Origin: Myxococcus landrumus
GTDB taxonomy: Bacteria; Myxococcota; Myxococcia; Myxococcales; Myxococcaceae
DNA length: 64,000 nucleotides
NCBI RefSeq assembly: GCF_017301635.1
Contig: NZ_CP071091.1
Location: 3,732,001-3,796,000, forward strand
Reading direction: 5' to 3'
The notes beneath the pieces were generated by a model that searched no databases, was not told where the DNA came from, and was given only the letters and a program-made list of their open reading frames with translations. Position 1 is the first letter of the stretch. Each line of letters opens with the position of its first letter. Shown here piece by piece: positions 26,692-34,709 of the stretch. A program made the position numbers and the translations under genes.

Positions 26692-27503
26692 GGCCACCTC
26701 CCGGAGACGAAGGCGGAAGTGCCATCGGTTCCCAGCGAGAGCTCCACGTCCTGGGAGTTGGACGAACCGCCCCACAGGTACATCCCCGCGGCCACGCCCA
26801 GCCCCACCACCCCCGCGCCCGCGAGGACCGCGCTCACCGTCTGAAGTCCTTCCCCGCGCGACGCCGCGTCTTGCATCCCCTGGACCGTGCCCACGCCCCC
26901 GCTCGCACTCGTCAGGTTGCTGTGCTGCCCTCGCGCCATCAGCCACGTCACGCCCGAGCCCACCAGCAGACCGCCACCGATGGCCGCTGGCAGCCACGCC
27001 CTCGTGGGTGCACGCGGCGGCGGCTCCTCTCGAAGGGGAACAGGAGGGGCGGCCGGAGCCTTGATGATGGGCGGCGGAGCATCCTCTCCTCGCAGCGCCG
27101 CCGAGGCCTCCAGTTCTCGCTTCACCTGCTTGCGCAGCGACTCGAAGCGCTCGGAGACCTTGGGCGAGACGGTCAGCGGGAGCTTCGCGTCTGGCTGGAG
27201 GAACAGCGCGGCCTTGAAGGCCGCATCGGACGAGCTCGGCTCTCCGAGGTCCGCCTGGATGATGCCTTCATAGAGCGACAGCAAGGCGTCATCCACCGGG
27301 CCATGGGAGAGGCGCTTGCCCCGGGCTATCTGCTCCAATGCCTGCTCATATTGAAGGTCGTTGTAGAGGCGCTTCGCGGCAAGGACATACGGTTGCACCG
27401 CGTTCGACTCCTGCGCCCGTACCAGGCCCGGTGAAAAGCCACCGGCCAGCGTCAAGCACAGCACTCCGCCTCGAATGGAACGTGTCAGCTCGGAAGTCTT
27501 CAT
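26688..27503 (-). CDS. Exported protein with a transmembrane segment, partner of the kelch lipoprotein
   Basis: The protein has about 271 residues. The start is ATG 27503 or the in-frame ATG at 27512; neither ribosome site is strong. A signal peptide ends near SPGLVRAQ. The N-terminal half is helical and TPR-like (RLYNDLQYEQALEQIARGKR, SLYEGIIQADLGEPSSSDAA). A Pro-rich stretch leads to two hydrophobic Gly/Ala segments (WLPAAIGGGLLVGSGVTWLM and AVLAGAGVVGLGVAAGMYLW). Its TGA overlaps the ATG of the kelch gene, so the two are translationally coupled and probably work together at the envelope. Confidence 0.82.
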   Translation of the reverse strand: MKTSELTRSIRGGVLCLTLAGGFSPGLVRAQESNAVQPYVLAAKRLYNDLQYEQALEQIARGKRLSHGPVDDALLSLYEGIIQADLGEPSSSDAAFKAALFLQPDAKLPLTVSPKVSERFESLRKQVKRELEASAALRGEDAPPPIIKAPAAPPVPLREEPPPRAPTRAWLPAAIGGGLLVGSGVTWLMARGQHSNLTSASGGVGTVQGMQDAASRGEGLQTVSAVLAGAGVVGLGVAAGMYLWGGSSNSQDVELSLGTDGTSAFVSGRWP

Positions 27504-27611
27504 GGGCTCCATGGGCAATCCGCTCGTCGTGTAACCCCAGACGAAGACAGCCGTCCCACACATGCGGCCGGAGGCCCGGGGGACTGTCGGACACGCGACA
27601 GAGCCCCAGGC

Positions 27612-27640
27612 GGGAGTCCGCGCCAGGAGGGCGGACTCCC
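27612..27640 (-). terminator. Hairpin downstream of the aldo/keto reductase gene
   Basis: GGGAGTCCGC and GCGGACTCCC form a perfect 10-bp stem with a 9-base loop, 14 bases past the stop at 27654. There is no T run. It is likely a terminator. Confidence 0.6.
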
Positions 27641-27653
27641 CCCTCGCAATGCC

Positions 27654-28739
27654 TCAGTAGGGCTTCTCGCCCTTCACCACCCCGAACGGCGACGCCTCCG
27701 CGAAGACCCCGTTCACCGTCGTGCCGCCATTGTGGATGGCGGGGAAGATGGGCTGCATGTTCTGGGGGAACCCGAAGGTGGGCTTCGTGAGCGCGTCGAG
27801 GCGGGCGCGCTGGTCGGCCGTCAACTTCACGTCGAGCGCTCCCACGTTGTCCTCCAGCTGCGACAGCCGCCGCGCACCGATGATGGTCGAGCTCACGCCC
27901 GGCTGGGACTGGACCCACGCCAGCGCCACGCGCGCCACGGTGCTCCCCTGCTCGCGAGCGATGACCTCGAGCGCGTCGACGACGGCATAGGTCTTCTCGC
28001 CCAGGGCCGATTCCACGAAGAAGCCACGGTCGCCCTTCTGCGTTCCCGCGTTCGCGCGGGTGTACTTGCCACTGAGCGCGCCACTCTTGAGCGGCGACCA
28101 CGGCGTGATGCCAAGCCCGAGCTCGAGCGCCATGGGCACCAGTTCCTGCTCCACGCTGCGCTCGAGCAGCGAGTACTCAATCTGAAGTCCGACGAAGGCG
28201 GACCACCCTCGGAAGTGGGCCGTCACGTTGGCCTGGGCAATCTTCCACGCGGGTGTATCCGAGACACCGATGTAGCGGACCTTGCCCGCCCGCACGAGGT
28301 CCTCGAGCGCCGCCATCGTCTCGTCGATGGGCGTGTGGACGTCCCAGTTGTGCAGCCAGTAGAGGTCGATGTAGTCCGTCTGCAGGCGACGAAGCGAGTT
28401 CTCGCAGGCCGAGACGATGGACTTGCGGCCCGAGCCGCCGCCGTTCGGGTCCCCTGGGTAGAGATTCCCACTGAACTTCGTCGCGAGCACCAGCCTGTCC
28501 CGGCGAGCGGGGTGGCGCCCGACATGGTCGCCGAGAATCTTCTCGGAGTGGCTCTTCGTGTAGAAGTTCGCCGTGTCGATGAAGTTGCCGCCCAGGTCGA
28601 TGAACCGGTCGATGATTTTCTGTGACTCCTCGACGCTCGTCCCCCAGCCGAGGTCTTCACCGAACGTCATGGCACCGAGACAGAGGGGACTCACGCGCAG
28701 GCCGGAGCGGCCCAGCGTCACGTAGTGGTTGAGCGGCAT
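27654..28739 (-). CDS. Aldo/keto reductase
   Basis: The protein has 361 residues. ATG 28739 has GGAG 6 bases upstream. It is a TIM-barrel oxidoreductase with the full catalytic set: Asp and Tyr in FIDTANFYTK, Lys in LVLATKFSG and His in LYWLHNWD. The NADPH-binding C-terminal loop reads STIIGARRLSQLEDN. It belongs to the bacterial AKR subgroup acting on small aldehydes and ketones; the physiological substrate is unknown. It diverges from a MarR-type regulator across a 92-base region full of palindromes, so it is very probably regulated by that protein. Confidence 0.93.
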   Translation of the reverse strand: MPLNHYVTLGRSGLRVSPLCLGAMTFGEDLGWGTSVEESQKIIDRFIDLGGNFIDTANFYTKSHSEKILGDHVGRHPARRDRLVLATKFSGNLYPGDPNGGGSGRKSIVSACENSLRRLQTDYIDLYWLHNWDVHTPIDETMAALEDLVRAGKVRYIGVSDTPAWKIAQANVTAHFRGWSAFVGLQIEYSLLERSVEQELVPMALELGLGITPWSPLKSGALSGKYTRANAGTQKGDRGFFVESALGEKTYAVVDALEVIAREQGSTVARVALAWVQSQPGVSSTIIGARRLSQLEDNVGALDVKLTADQRARLDALTKPTFGFPQNMQPIFPAIHNGGTTVNGVFAEASPFGVVKGEKPY

Positions 28740-28775
28740 GGAGGGCTCCAAGGGGTGTTACATTGTGAAGAGGAC

Positions 28776-28814
28776 GAACTAGTTCAATCTGGAACTTGGT
28801 TAATCCTGAACCAA
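28776..28814. promoter_or_regulatory. Operator cluster between the AKR and MarR genes
   Basis: Three overlapping or adjacent inverted repeats lie in the divergent gap. The palindrome GAACTAGTTC is at 28776-28785; AGTTC/GAACT around a 6-base spacer spans 28781-28796; TTGGTT/AACCAA around a 7-base spacer spans 28796-28814. MarR regulators bind such short palindromes. Placement between the start codons fits repression of both genes. Confidence 0.65.
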
Positions 28815-28831
28815 TTTCCGCGCAACGAGCC

Positions 28832-29239
28832 ATGGCGAAAATCGACCCCGCGAAAATCTGGAGCCTCAACCACCGGCTGTTGATGTCGGTGATAGCCAGT
28901 GTCGCCTCCGACATCACCGCGCTGGGCGTCGAGACGAAGGAGCTGTTCGTGCTCTCGGAGGTGGACGACCACCCCTACCCCGCCGAGCTGGCGGCATCGC
29001 TCTGCATCCCCAAGCCCTCGGTGACGCTGTACGTGAAGCGGCTCGAAGCCGCGGGCTTCCTGCGTCGTGAAATTGATACCGCGGACCTGCGACGGCACCG
29101 GTTGGAGCTGACCTCGGCCGGCCGCAAGGTGATGCAGCAGGGCAACGCCCTCCTCTCCGAGGCCTTCGCCCTCAAGCTCGGACGCCTGAGCGCCGCACAG
29201 CAGGCGGAGCTGCGAGCCCTCCTCGAGCAGATGAGCTGA
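28832..29239 (+). CDS. MarR family transcriptional regulator
   Basis: The protein has 135 residues from ATG 28832; a TTG at 28796 would add 12 residues but lies inside the operator. The winged helix-turn-helix is seen at PYPAELAASLCIPKPSVTLY and VKRLEAAGFLRREIDTADLR, followed by the wing RRHRLELTSAGRKVM. Dimerisation helices lie at both ends. It is divergent from the aldo/keto reductase, with palindromes between. The ligand may be an aldehyde or aromatic compound, by analogy only. Confidence 0.9.
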   Translation: MAKIDPAKIWSLNHRLLMSVIASVASDITALGVETKELFVLSEVDDHPYPAELAASLCIPKPSVTLYVKRLEAAGFLRREIDTADLRRHRLELTSAGRKVMQQGNALLSEAFALKLGRLSAAQQAELRALLEQMS

Positions 29240-29273
29240 GAGGCTCGCGGGCGAATCGATTCCATCGGGGGGT

Positions 29274-29303
29274 GGCGCCGACGCATTCGCGGGCATCGGC
29301 GCC
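29274..29303. terminator. Bidirectional hairpin between MarR and DUF1428 genes
   Basis: GGCGCCGA and TCGGCGCC form a perfect 8-bp stem with a 14-base loop in the gap between convergent stops at 29239 and 29330. Confidence 0.5.
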
Positions 29304-29329
29304 TGGCCCTCCATCCCAGGGGGAGCCCG

Positions 29330-29689
29330 CTACTTGCGGAACTCCACCACGGGCACGAAGCCGCCGTAGATCAACCGCTGGCCGTCATACGGCATGGGGT
29401 TGGTCTCCGGGGTGAGCCGGGGATCCGCCATCACCCGCGCCATGCCGGCATCGCGGGCGGCCTTGTCGGGCCACTCCACCCACGAGAACACCACCGTCTC
29501 GTCGTCCTTGGCCTGGACGGCCCGGCGGAAGTCGGTGACCTTGCCGCTCGGCACCTCGTCCCCCCAGCACTCGATGACCCGGAGGGCGCCGTGCTCGAGG
29601 AAGATGGAATCCCCCTTGCGCGCATGCTCGATGAACTTCTCCTTGTTCGCGTTCGGTACGGCGGCAACAAAACCATCGATGTAGGACAT
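29330..29689 (-). CDS. DUF1428 domain protein
   Basis: The protein has 119 residues from ATG 29689. The whole protein is a DUF1428 domain, an antibiotic biosynthesis monooxygenase-like ferredoxin fold: MSYIDGFVAAVPNANKEKF, ECWGDEVPSGKVTDF, VVFSWVEWPDKAARD and MPYDGQRLIYGGF. Length matches the family. It is cytoplasmic, with no known enzymatic activity. The next minus-strand gene upstream begins far away, so it is probably a single-gene unit. Confidence 0.92.
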   Translation of the reverse strand: MSYIDGFVAAVPNANKEKFIEHARKGDSIFLEHGALRVIECWGDEVPSGKVTDFRRAVQAKDDETVVFSWVEWPDKAARDAGMARVMADPRLTPETNPMPYDGQRLIYGGFVPVVEFRK

Positions 29690-29823
29690 GTGAAGCTCCG
29701 GGGAAGGGGTTGAACGAGGAGGAGCGAAAACGCACCTCCTGGCCTGCGACGACCCAGAAGGACACAGATCGACACGGCGCCTCAAAAAGTCCACGGGGCC
29801 CCGCGGACGGGATGGGGCCCGGT

Positions 29824-29856
29824 GGGACGAGGCTGCACGGGCCTCGCCTGCGTCCC
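29824..29856 (-). terminator. Hairpin downstream of the C58 protease gene
   Basis: GGGACGAGGC pairs with GCCTGCGTCCC with a single bulge and a 12-base loop, 13 bases past the stop at 29869. No T run follows. Confidence 0.45.
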
Positions 29857-29868
29857 GGCGTTGCCCGT

Positions 29869-31146
29869 CTACTGCTGGGTCAGCGTCGAGAGGACGACCT
29901 GCTTGTGCTTCGGATACTTGGTCTCCAGCAGCTTGGTGAGGTCGTCTCCGAACGTCTGGTTCGTCCCATCCCCCTTGAAGACACCGTAGTTGGGGTCGAA
30001 GAGCGAATAGCTTCCGCCGGCGTCCACGTGCAGGGCGATGGAGTGCCCATCCGCGCCATCCTTGCCGTAGAGCCCAATCTCAAACAGGGCAGGGGTTCCC
30101 GCGCTGCCCACCTTCTGAGCCACGTCGGCACACGCCTCCGACCAGTTCAGCTTGTCGGCCGTGAGCAATCGCTTCGTGACGACGGTGAGCTCCACGCGGT
30201 GGACGTCCGCGACGTCCATCGAGAACAGCTTGCGCATGATCTGCTCTCCGGGCTTCCCCAAGAGGGGGACGCCTCCGCGGCTCAGCTCGAAGCCCTGCTC
30301 GCCTCCCCCGACGAACATTCGCTCCAATTGGGATTGTGCCCCTGTCTTCGTGAGCGTGGCCGACTGGAGCTTCTGGTTGATATCCGCGTGTTGACTGGCA
30401 GGCGCCTGCGCGAGCTGTCCCCGGAGGTTCGCCTCCTGGGTCATGGAGCCGACGTACGCGCCGCTGATCTCCCCCTTGAGGTTCTCCGCGTTCTTGTTGT
30501 GGAAGGCGAAGTCATCCCAAAGCTGGTGAAAGTTCCCGGGCTCCTTGAACTTCGAGATGCTCTTCTCGTCGCTGTCCCCCGCGGCCTTGGACTCCAGGAA
30601 GTGAAGGGACAGGATGAAGCAGATGCCGGAGAACTTCGCCCTGTCGATAATGCCCGCGTCCTTGTCTCGCCAGGCCACCATGGTCTGGTTGAAGGGAATC
30701 TGTGCCGAGCGCATGGAGCCGGAGAGCAAGCCTCCCTTCTCGCCGAGCTTCTCGGAACCTTGGCCTCCCTCCACCTGACCCGCGTCGCCCGGGGCCGGCG
30801 CGGTTGACGTCTTCTTCGCGCCCCAGAGGTTGTTCGCCGCGCCAGGACCTCCGTCAGGGCTCTGCCCCGCAGCCGGGTTGTTGCGCGTCCCAGGCGAGAT
30901 GTGCGTCTGGTTCTTCCCGCTCGTCAGCGCCGCGGAGGTGAACGTGCAGTGGGGGTCGTTCTTCTCCTTCTGGGCGAAGAGGTCGTTCGGGGCCTTGTTC
31001 TCGGCGGTGGCTTGGGTGTTCCCGGTCCCCGCGGTGTCCTGGAGTGAGGTCTTCTTCGCCGAGGTGTCTGTCTCCGTGCGCTGGCTCGGCAACGTCGAGC
31101 TCACCGGGGACCTGGGGCCAATCTTGAGGGAACCTGTCACTGCCAT
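29869..31146 (-). CDS. YopT-type (peptidase C58) cysteine protease, putative effector
   Basis: The protein has 425 residues from ATG 31146; ATG 31176 would add ten residues. The C-terminal half has the C58 triad: Cys176 in FSGICFILSLHF, His368 in GADGHSIALHV and Asp384 in YSLFDPNYGVF. The His-Asp spacing of 16 equals that of YopT (His258/Asp274), and FDPNYG is the family hallmark. Residues 1-150 are Ser/Thr/Asn/Gln-rich and probably disordered, with no signal peptide, as in delivered effectors. YopT cleaves prenylated Rho GTPases and AvrPphB cleaves plant kinases; the target here is unknown. No secretion or immunity gene is adjacent. Delivery to prey is inferred. Confidence 0.85.
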   Translation of the reverse strand: MAVTGSLKIGPRSPVSSTLPSQRTETDTSAKKTSLQDTAGTGNTQATAENKAPNDLFAQKEKNDPHCTFTSAALTSGKNQTHISPGTRNNPAAGQSPDGGPGAANNLWGAKKTSTAPAPGDAGQVEGGQGSEKLGEKGGLLSGSMRSAQIPFNQTMVAWRDKDAGIIDRAKFSGICFILSLHFLESKAAGDSDEKSISKFKEPGNFHQLWDDFAFHNKNAENLKGEISGAYVGSMTQEANLRGQLAQAPASQHADINQKLQSATLTKTGAQSQLERMFVGGGEQGFELSRGGVPLLGKPGEQIMRKLFSMDVADVHRVELTVVTKRLLTADKLNWSEACADVAQKVGSAGTPALFEIGLYGKDGADGHSIALHVDAGGSYSLFDPNYGVFKGDGTNQTFGDDLTKLLETKYPKHKQVVLSTLTQQ

Positions 31147-31221
31147 CACTCCGGTACAGAGGGGGGGTGGACCCATCCTATCCCAGGGCCCGCTCGCGAA
31201 CAGGCGGCACTCCGCGTCGGC

Positions 31222-31997
31222 TCACGGACTGTCCAGACGTCCCAGCCACGTCTCGTTGTACTTGAGGTGATTCCTCACCCGCGCCGGGTCCGAGGGTTCG
31301 TTGGTGACCTTCAACGCGACCGACGGCGCCACGGGGCTGAGCCACCGCGTCGCCAGCGTGGCATCGAGCCGTCCGACGCGGATTCCATTCAGCGCCCAGA
31401 GGAAGACGGCGTCCTCGCCGTCTGCCCGCGCGAGCAGGACGACGGCTCGACGCTCCCCCTCGGACAAGGACGTCCGCGTCACGGAGCCATCCGCCTTGGC
31501 GACGAAGTCGAGGCGCTGCTCCGAGGAAAGGTCCTGGGTGAAGTGCCTCTCCGCGACGAGCGAGCCATCCGGCCGGAGGCGGCGGACCTGGATGACCGTG
31601 ACGTCCTCCACTTTCTCCCAGCCGAAAACGGTGAGCTCGCCGCTGGGGTGCACCACGTGGCGGTCGACGGAGTCTGGCAGCGTCCACTCCTGCAGCAGCG
31701 TCCCATCGCTTCCCACCTGGGTGAGCCGCTTGCGCGGTGGCGCGAAGAAGCTCTCCTCCCCTCGGTCCTCGAACTCGCCCCGCCGAAGCCACGCGGAGCC
31801 ACCCGCGCCCACGGACAGGTCATTCACACTGCTCTGGAAGGCACAGTCCACGCGTCGCACCCGGACGCGTGCATCGAAGGGCGCGTGCTCCGCGTAACCG
31901 GTCTGGGAGTCACGAGCACCACAAGGGTCCTCCGACTCCGAGCAGGCCGAGGCCCCGTCAGGAGCGTGATGAGCGTGAGTCGTGTCGTGCGGTTCAT
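31222..31997 (-). pseudogene. Lipoprotein gene with a frameshift in the signal sequence
   Basis: ATG 31997 follows an excellent GGGAGGAG with 8-base spacing and starts MNRTTRLTLITLLTG. It then runs out of frame at a G run (C run 31953-31956 on the plus strand). With one extra G the frame continues into ASACSESEDPCGARD, a perfect lipobox (TGASAC), and on for ~240 residues to the stop at 31222. The mature part is beta-rich with Trp/Asp repeats (GSDGTLLQEWTLPDSVDRHV, RRLRPDGSLVAERHF), suggesting a propeller-like surface protein. The break may be a sequencing error, a true mutation or a slippage switch. Confidence 0.75.
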
Positions 31998-32166
31998 CGG
32001 GAAGTCTCCTCCCGCCCAGGGAGGACGGCAGCACCACGCGCCTCTGGCGAGTGAAGCAAGGGTGAGCCCGGACACCCGTCTCCTGCTCGAACGCGAGCAG
32101 CCCCCGCGTGTCAGCGGCCCGAGCGCGGAGACGTCGGCCAGCCCGGACTCCCAGGAGGACGTTCCC

Positions 32167-33081
32167 ATGACCAAACCCGATGACCCCAAATACCCCCGCC
32201 AGTGGCTTCCCAAGGGCTTTGAACAAGATGCGCGGCGAACGAACGTATTCGACCCGGCGCTGAAGCAGTACGGAGCCGCGTACATCAAGGCCGCTCCACG
32301 CTTCGATGATGTCGAGGAGGAAGCCGCCTTCCGGGCCGCGCGCTCCAGACTCCTGCGGAAGTCCCTGTTGGGCATCGGGCGCGCGAGCGTGGCGGACCGG
32401 CTCGTGGTGCGCGGCAGCATCGCCCTGGAGCTCTGGTATGGCCCGCGCGCCCGGCCCGCGAAGGACATCGACCTGGTCATCACCCCGGAGACCTTCGGCC
32501 CCACGTCGAGCGAGGGCCAACGGGTCATCTCCGAGCTGCGCCAGGCCGTGGCTGGAGCCCTGCGAGAGGAAGGCATCTGCGTGGAGCCCGAGGCCATTCC
32601 CGCTGACGACATCTGGACCTACGACCGGGTCGAGGGCCGCCGACTGAGCTTCCCCTGGACGTGGCGAGGACACCTCCGGGACACGGTCCAGGTCGACATC
32701 GTCTTCAACGAGCGGATGTGCGACGCCCCTGTCCCGCTGACGGTCGAGGGCGTCGCGCTGCGCGGCACCTCTCCCGCCGAGTCGCTCGCCTCGAAGCTGC
32801 TGTGGCTCACCAATGACTGGTATCCCCAAGGCAAGGACCTCTTCGACGCGGTCCTGCTCGCGGAGGACGTGCGCCTGCCGGCGGAGTTGCTCCGCCGCGT
32901 CTTCGCGGAGAAGCACGGCCACTGGAAAGACCTCTTTCTCACGGGAGAGTTCGCCCTCGACAGCGAGGTGGACTGGGAGAACTTCGCCCTCGAGAACCCC
33001 GCCCTCGCGCGCGGCAGCGCCGCGGAGCATTGGATGCGGTTGAAGCGCGCCCTGCTTCGGGGCTCGACGACCCTGGCTTGA
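32167..33081 (+). CDS. AbiEii/AbiGii-like nucleotidyltransferase
   Basis: The protein has 304 residues. ATG 32167 has AGGAGG 8 bases upstream. The nucleotidyltransferase signature lies at residues ~80-104: VRGSIALELWYG followed by ARPAKDIDLVI, giving GS and the DxD pair Asp100/Asp102. Further family features are RDTVQVDIVF (third acidic residue) and SPAESLASKLLWL (helical part). This places it in the AbiEii toxin/MNT superfamily. AbiEii toxins transfer nucleotides to tRNA and are normally paired with an AbiEi antitoxin encoded upstream. Here the upstream gene is a lipoprotein on the other strand, so it is an orphan. Its role may not be phage defence. Confidence 0.85.
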   Translation: MTKPDDPKYPRQWLPKGFEQDARRTNVFDPALKQYGAAYIKAAPRFDDVEEEAAFRAARSRLLRKSLLGIGRASVADRLVVRGSIALELWYGPRARPAKDIDLVITPETFGPTSSEGQRVISELRQAVAGALREEGICVEPEAIPADDIWTYDRVEGRRLSFPWTWRGHLRDTVQVDIVFNERMCDAPVPLTVEGVALRGTSPAESLASKLLWLTNDWYPQGKDLFDAVLLAEDVRLPAELLRRVFAEKHGHWKDLFLTGEFALDSEVDWENFALENPALARGSAAEHWMRLKRALLRGSTTLA

Positions 33082-33085
33082 GGAC

Positions 33086-33691
33086 TCAACTCCTCTTCCT
33101 CATGGAGCGGCGCGGCGCGAGCGACTTTCGCACGCGCTGCTTTCCCTGGGGGCGCTCGGCGACGAGCTTGAAGCCCTGCTTCTCGAAGAACGGCACGGTC
33201 CCCGTGTACGCGGACGCGTTGGAGAGACGCGTCGTCCCCGCGGGGGGCTTCATCGGATATCCCTCGAGCGTGCTCACCCCGCGCTGGCGCAAGGTGTCCA
33301 TCACGGACTTCAACATCACCGTGGCGACGCCCTGGCCTCGGAAGTCCTTGTGGATGAAGAAGCAGGGCAGGGACCAGACGTCGTCCGCGTCGTCACACTG
33401 GAGGCTGGGCGCCCGGTCCAGGCGGGGAAAGCTCCGGCGCGGACCGAAGGTGAGCCAGCCCACGGGCTCGCCTTCCACATAGGCCAGGAGTCCCTGCGCC
33501 CGCCCCTGCTCCACCAGCACCTTCAGCCGCTGCTTCGCGGACGCCCCCTTCACATCGTGGAAGCGCTCGCCCTCCTCCATTCGCCAGAACATGCACCAGC
33601 AGCCCGAGCAGGCGCCGTTCTTTCCGAACAGCTTCTCGAGCGCGGGCCACTGGTCGGGCGTCAACTCCTGGACGTCGATGTCGAGAGACAT
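33086..33691 (-). CDS. GNAT family N-acetyltransferase
   Basis: The protein has 201 residues from ATG 33691. An early CSGCWCMFWR motif is typical of a GNAT subgroup. The acetyl-CoA binding core is SLPCFFIHKDFRGQGVATVM (motif A, R/QxxGxA), with EGEPVGWLTFGPR preceding it. The C-terminus is strongly basic (KQRVRKSLAPRRSMRKRS), possibly for nucleic acid or ribosome contact. The substrate is unknown. The gene converges with the AbiEii-like gene with only four bases between stops. Confidence 0.88.
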   Translation of the reverse strand: MSLDIDVQELTPDQWPALEKLFGKNGACSGCWCMFWRMEEGERFHDVKGASAKQRLKVLVEQGRAQGLLAYVEGEPVGWLTFGPRRSFPRLDRAPSLQCDDADDVWSLPCFFIHKDFRGQGVATVMLKSVMDTLRQRGVSTLEGYPMKPPAGTTRLSNASAYTGTVPFFEKQGFKLVAERPQGKQRVRKSLAPRRSMRKRS

Positions 33692-33805
33692 GCCTCGGAA
33701 GGTAATGGGCTTCGGCCCGCGAGGCTCGTCGATTCGAATGAGTGGGCTGGCGCCCGCTGACTGCGTGCATTGAGGCGCGGTCCCTCCTCGGAGATAGTCG
33801 CGTCG

Positions 33806-34697
33806 ATGCTCACCGGAATCTCCGCACTCGACTCGGCGGACTGGCCGCGACTGATTCACGCCTACGGCCGTGCCACCGACACGCCTGGGCACTTGCGCGC
33901 CCTGCTCGACGAGGACGCGAAAGGCCGGCGCGAGGCGATGGAACACCTGGGGTCGGCCATCATCCATCAGGGCACCGTCTCCCCCGCGACGGCGCAGGTC
34001 GCGCTCGTCCTCGCGGGCTTCATGGACGACGCGAGGCTGGACGTGGGTGAAGTGCCCGTCCGCGCGGAGCTCACCCTGTTCCTGACACGGGTGGTGCAGG
34101 CCCTCCCGTGGGCCACCGCGACCGTGGAGGAACTGGAGGCGCTGGCCCAGAAGGCCACCCACGTGGGGGAGCGCTGCTCGCTGGTGCTCGCCTTGGGTGA
34201 AGTGGGAGCGTCGCCGAAGCGCTTCCTGGAGGACCCGGAGCCCTCGGTGCGGCTCTGCGCTGCGCTGGCCCCAGCGCTCGCGAGTGACGAGGCCGCGACC
34301 CGCGTGCTGCTCAGCGCGCTGGAGCAGCATGCCGCGCACATCAACGACTGGTTCCCCGAGAAGCCGCCGCAGCTTCCGATGCAGCCTCGCTTCACCGTCG
34401 TCCAGCGCCTCCTGGAGCGACTCCCCGTCTTCGAGCCCCTCGCGGAGGCGGCGGTCGCCGTCGCGCGGACCACGAAGAAGGCCTGGGTGGATTTCGAATG
34501 GGGACTCCTGCTGACACGGGCCTTTCCCCTGGGGGATGGCGTCGTGACGACCGAGGCGCAGCGACGCTTTCTCGCCGCGCTCGTGGACACGGCCCCCCCT
34601 GTGGGACCCGCGCTTCGGCAACCCCGGGAAGCACTTCCGGCAGGCGGGGCTCCCCTATGAGCGCGACGCCTGCGCGAAGCTCGTGGGCGGGGCTTGA
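33806..34697 (+). pseudogene. HEAT-like repeat protein gene with C-run frameshift
   Basis: From ATG 33806 the frame encodes ~265 residues of helical repeats (AMEHLGSAIIHQGTVSPATA, RCSLVLALGEVGASPKRFLE, PSVRLCAALAPALASDEAAT). At a run of seven Cs (34593-34599) the frame breaks. Removing one C continues with LWDPRFGNPGKHFRQAGLPY and ERDACAKLVGGA to TGA 34695-34697, a clearly natural ending. The protein is probably a cytoplasmic alpha-solenoid of ~297 residues. Whether the extra C is real or a sequencing artefact cannot be judged here. No function is assigned. Confidence 0.75.
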
Positions 34698-34709
34698 AGA
34701 CGCAGCCCC

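Noticed and set aside
25225..26844. 539-residue open frame antisense to the kelch gene
   Set aside because: Mirror of the kelch repeats; no signal, no ribosome site.
32167..33691. Complete AbiE toxin-antitoxin system
   Set aside because: Only the AbiEii-like protein is present; the neighbour is a GNAT enzyme on the other strand and not an AbiEi antitoxin.
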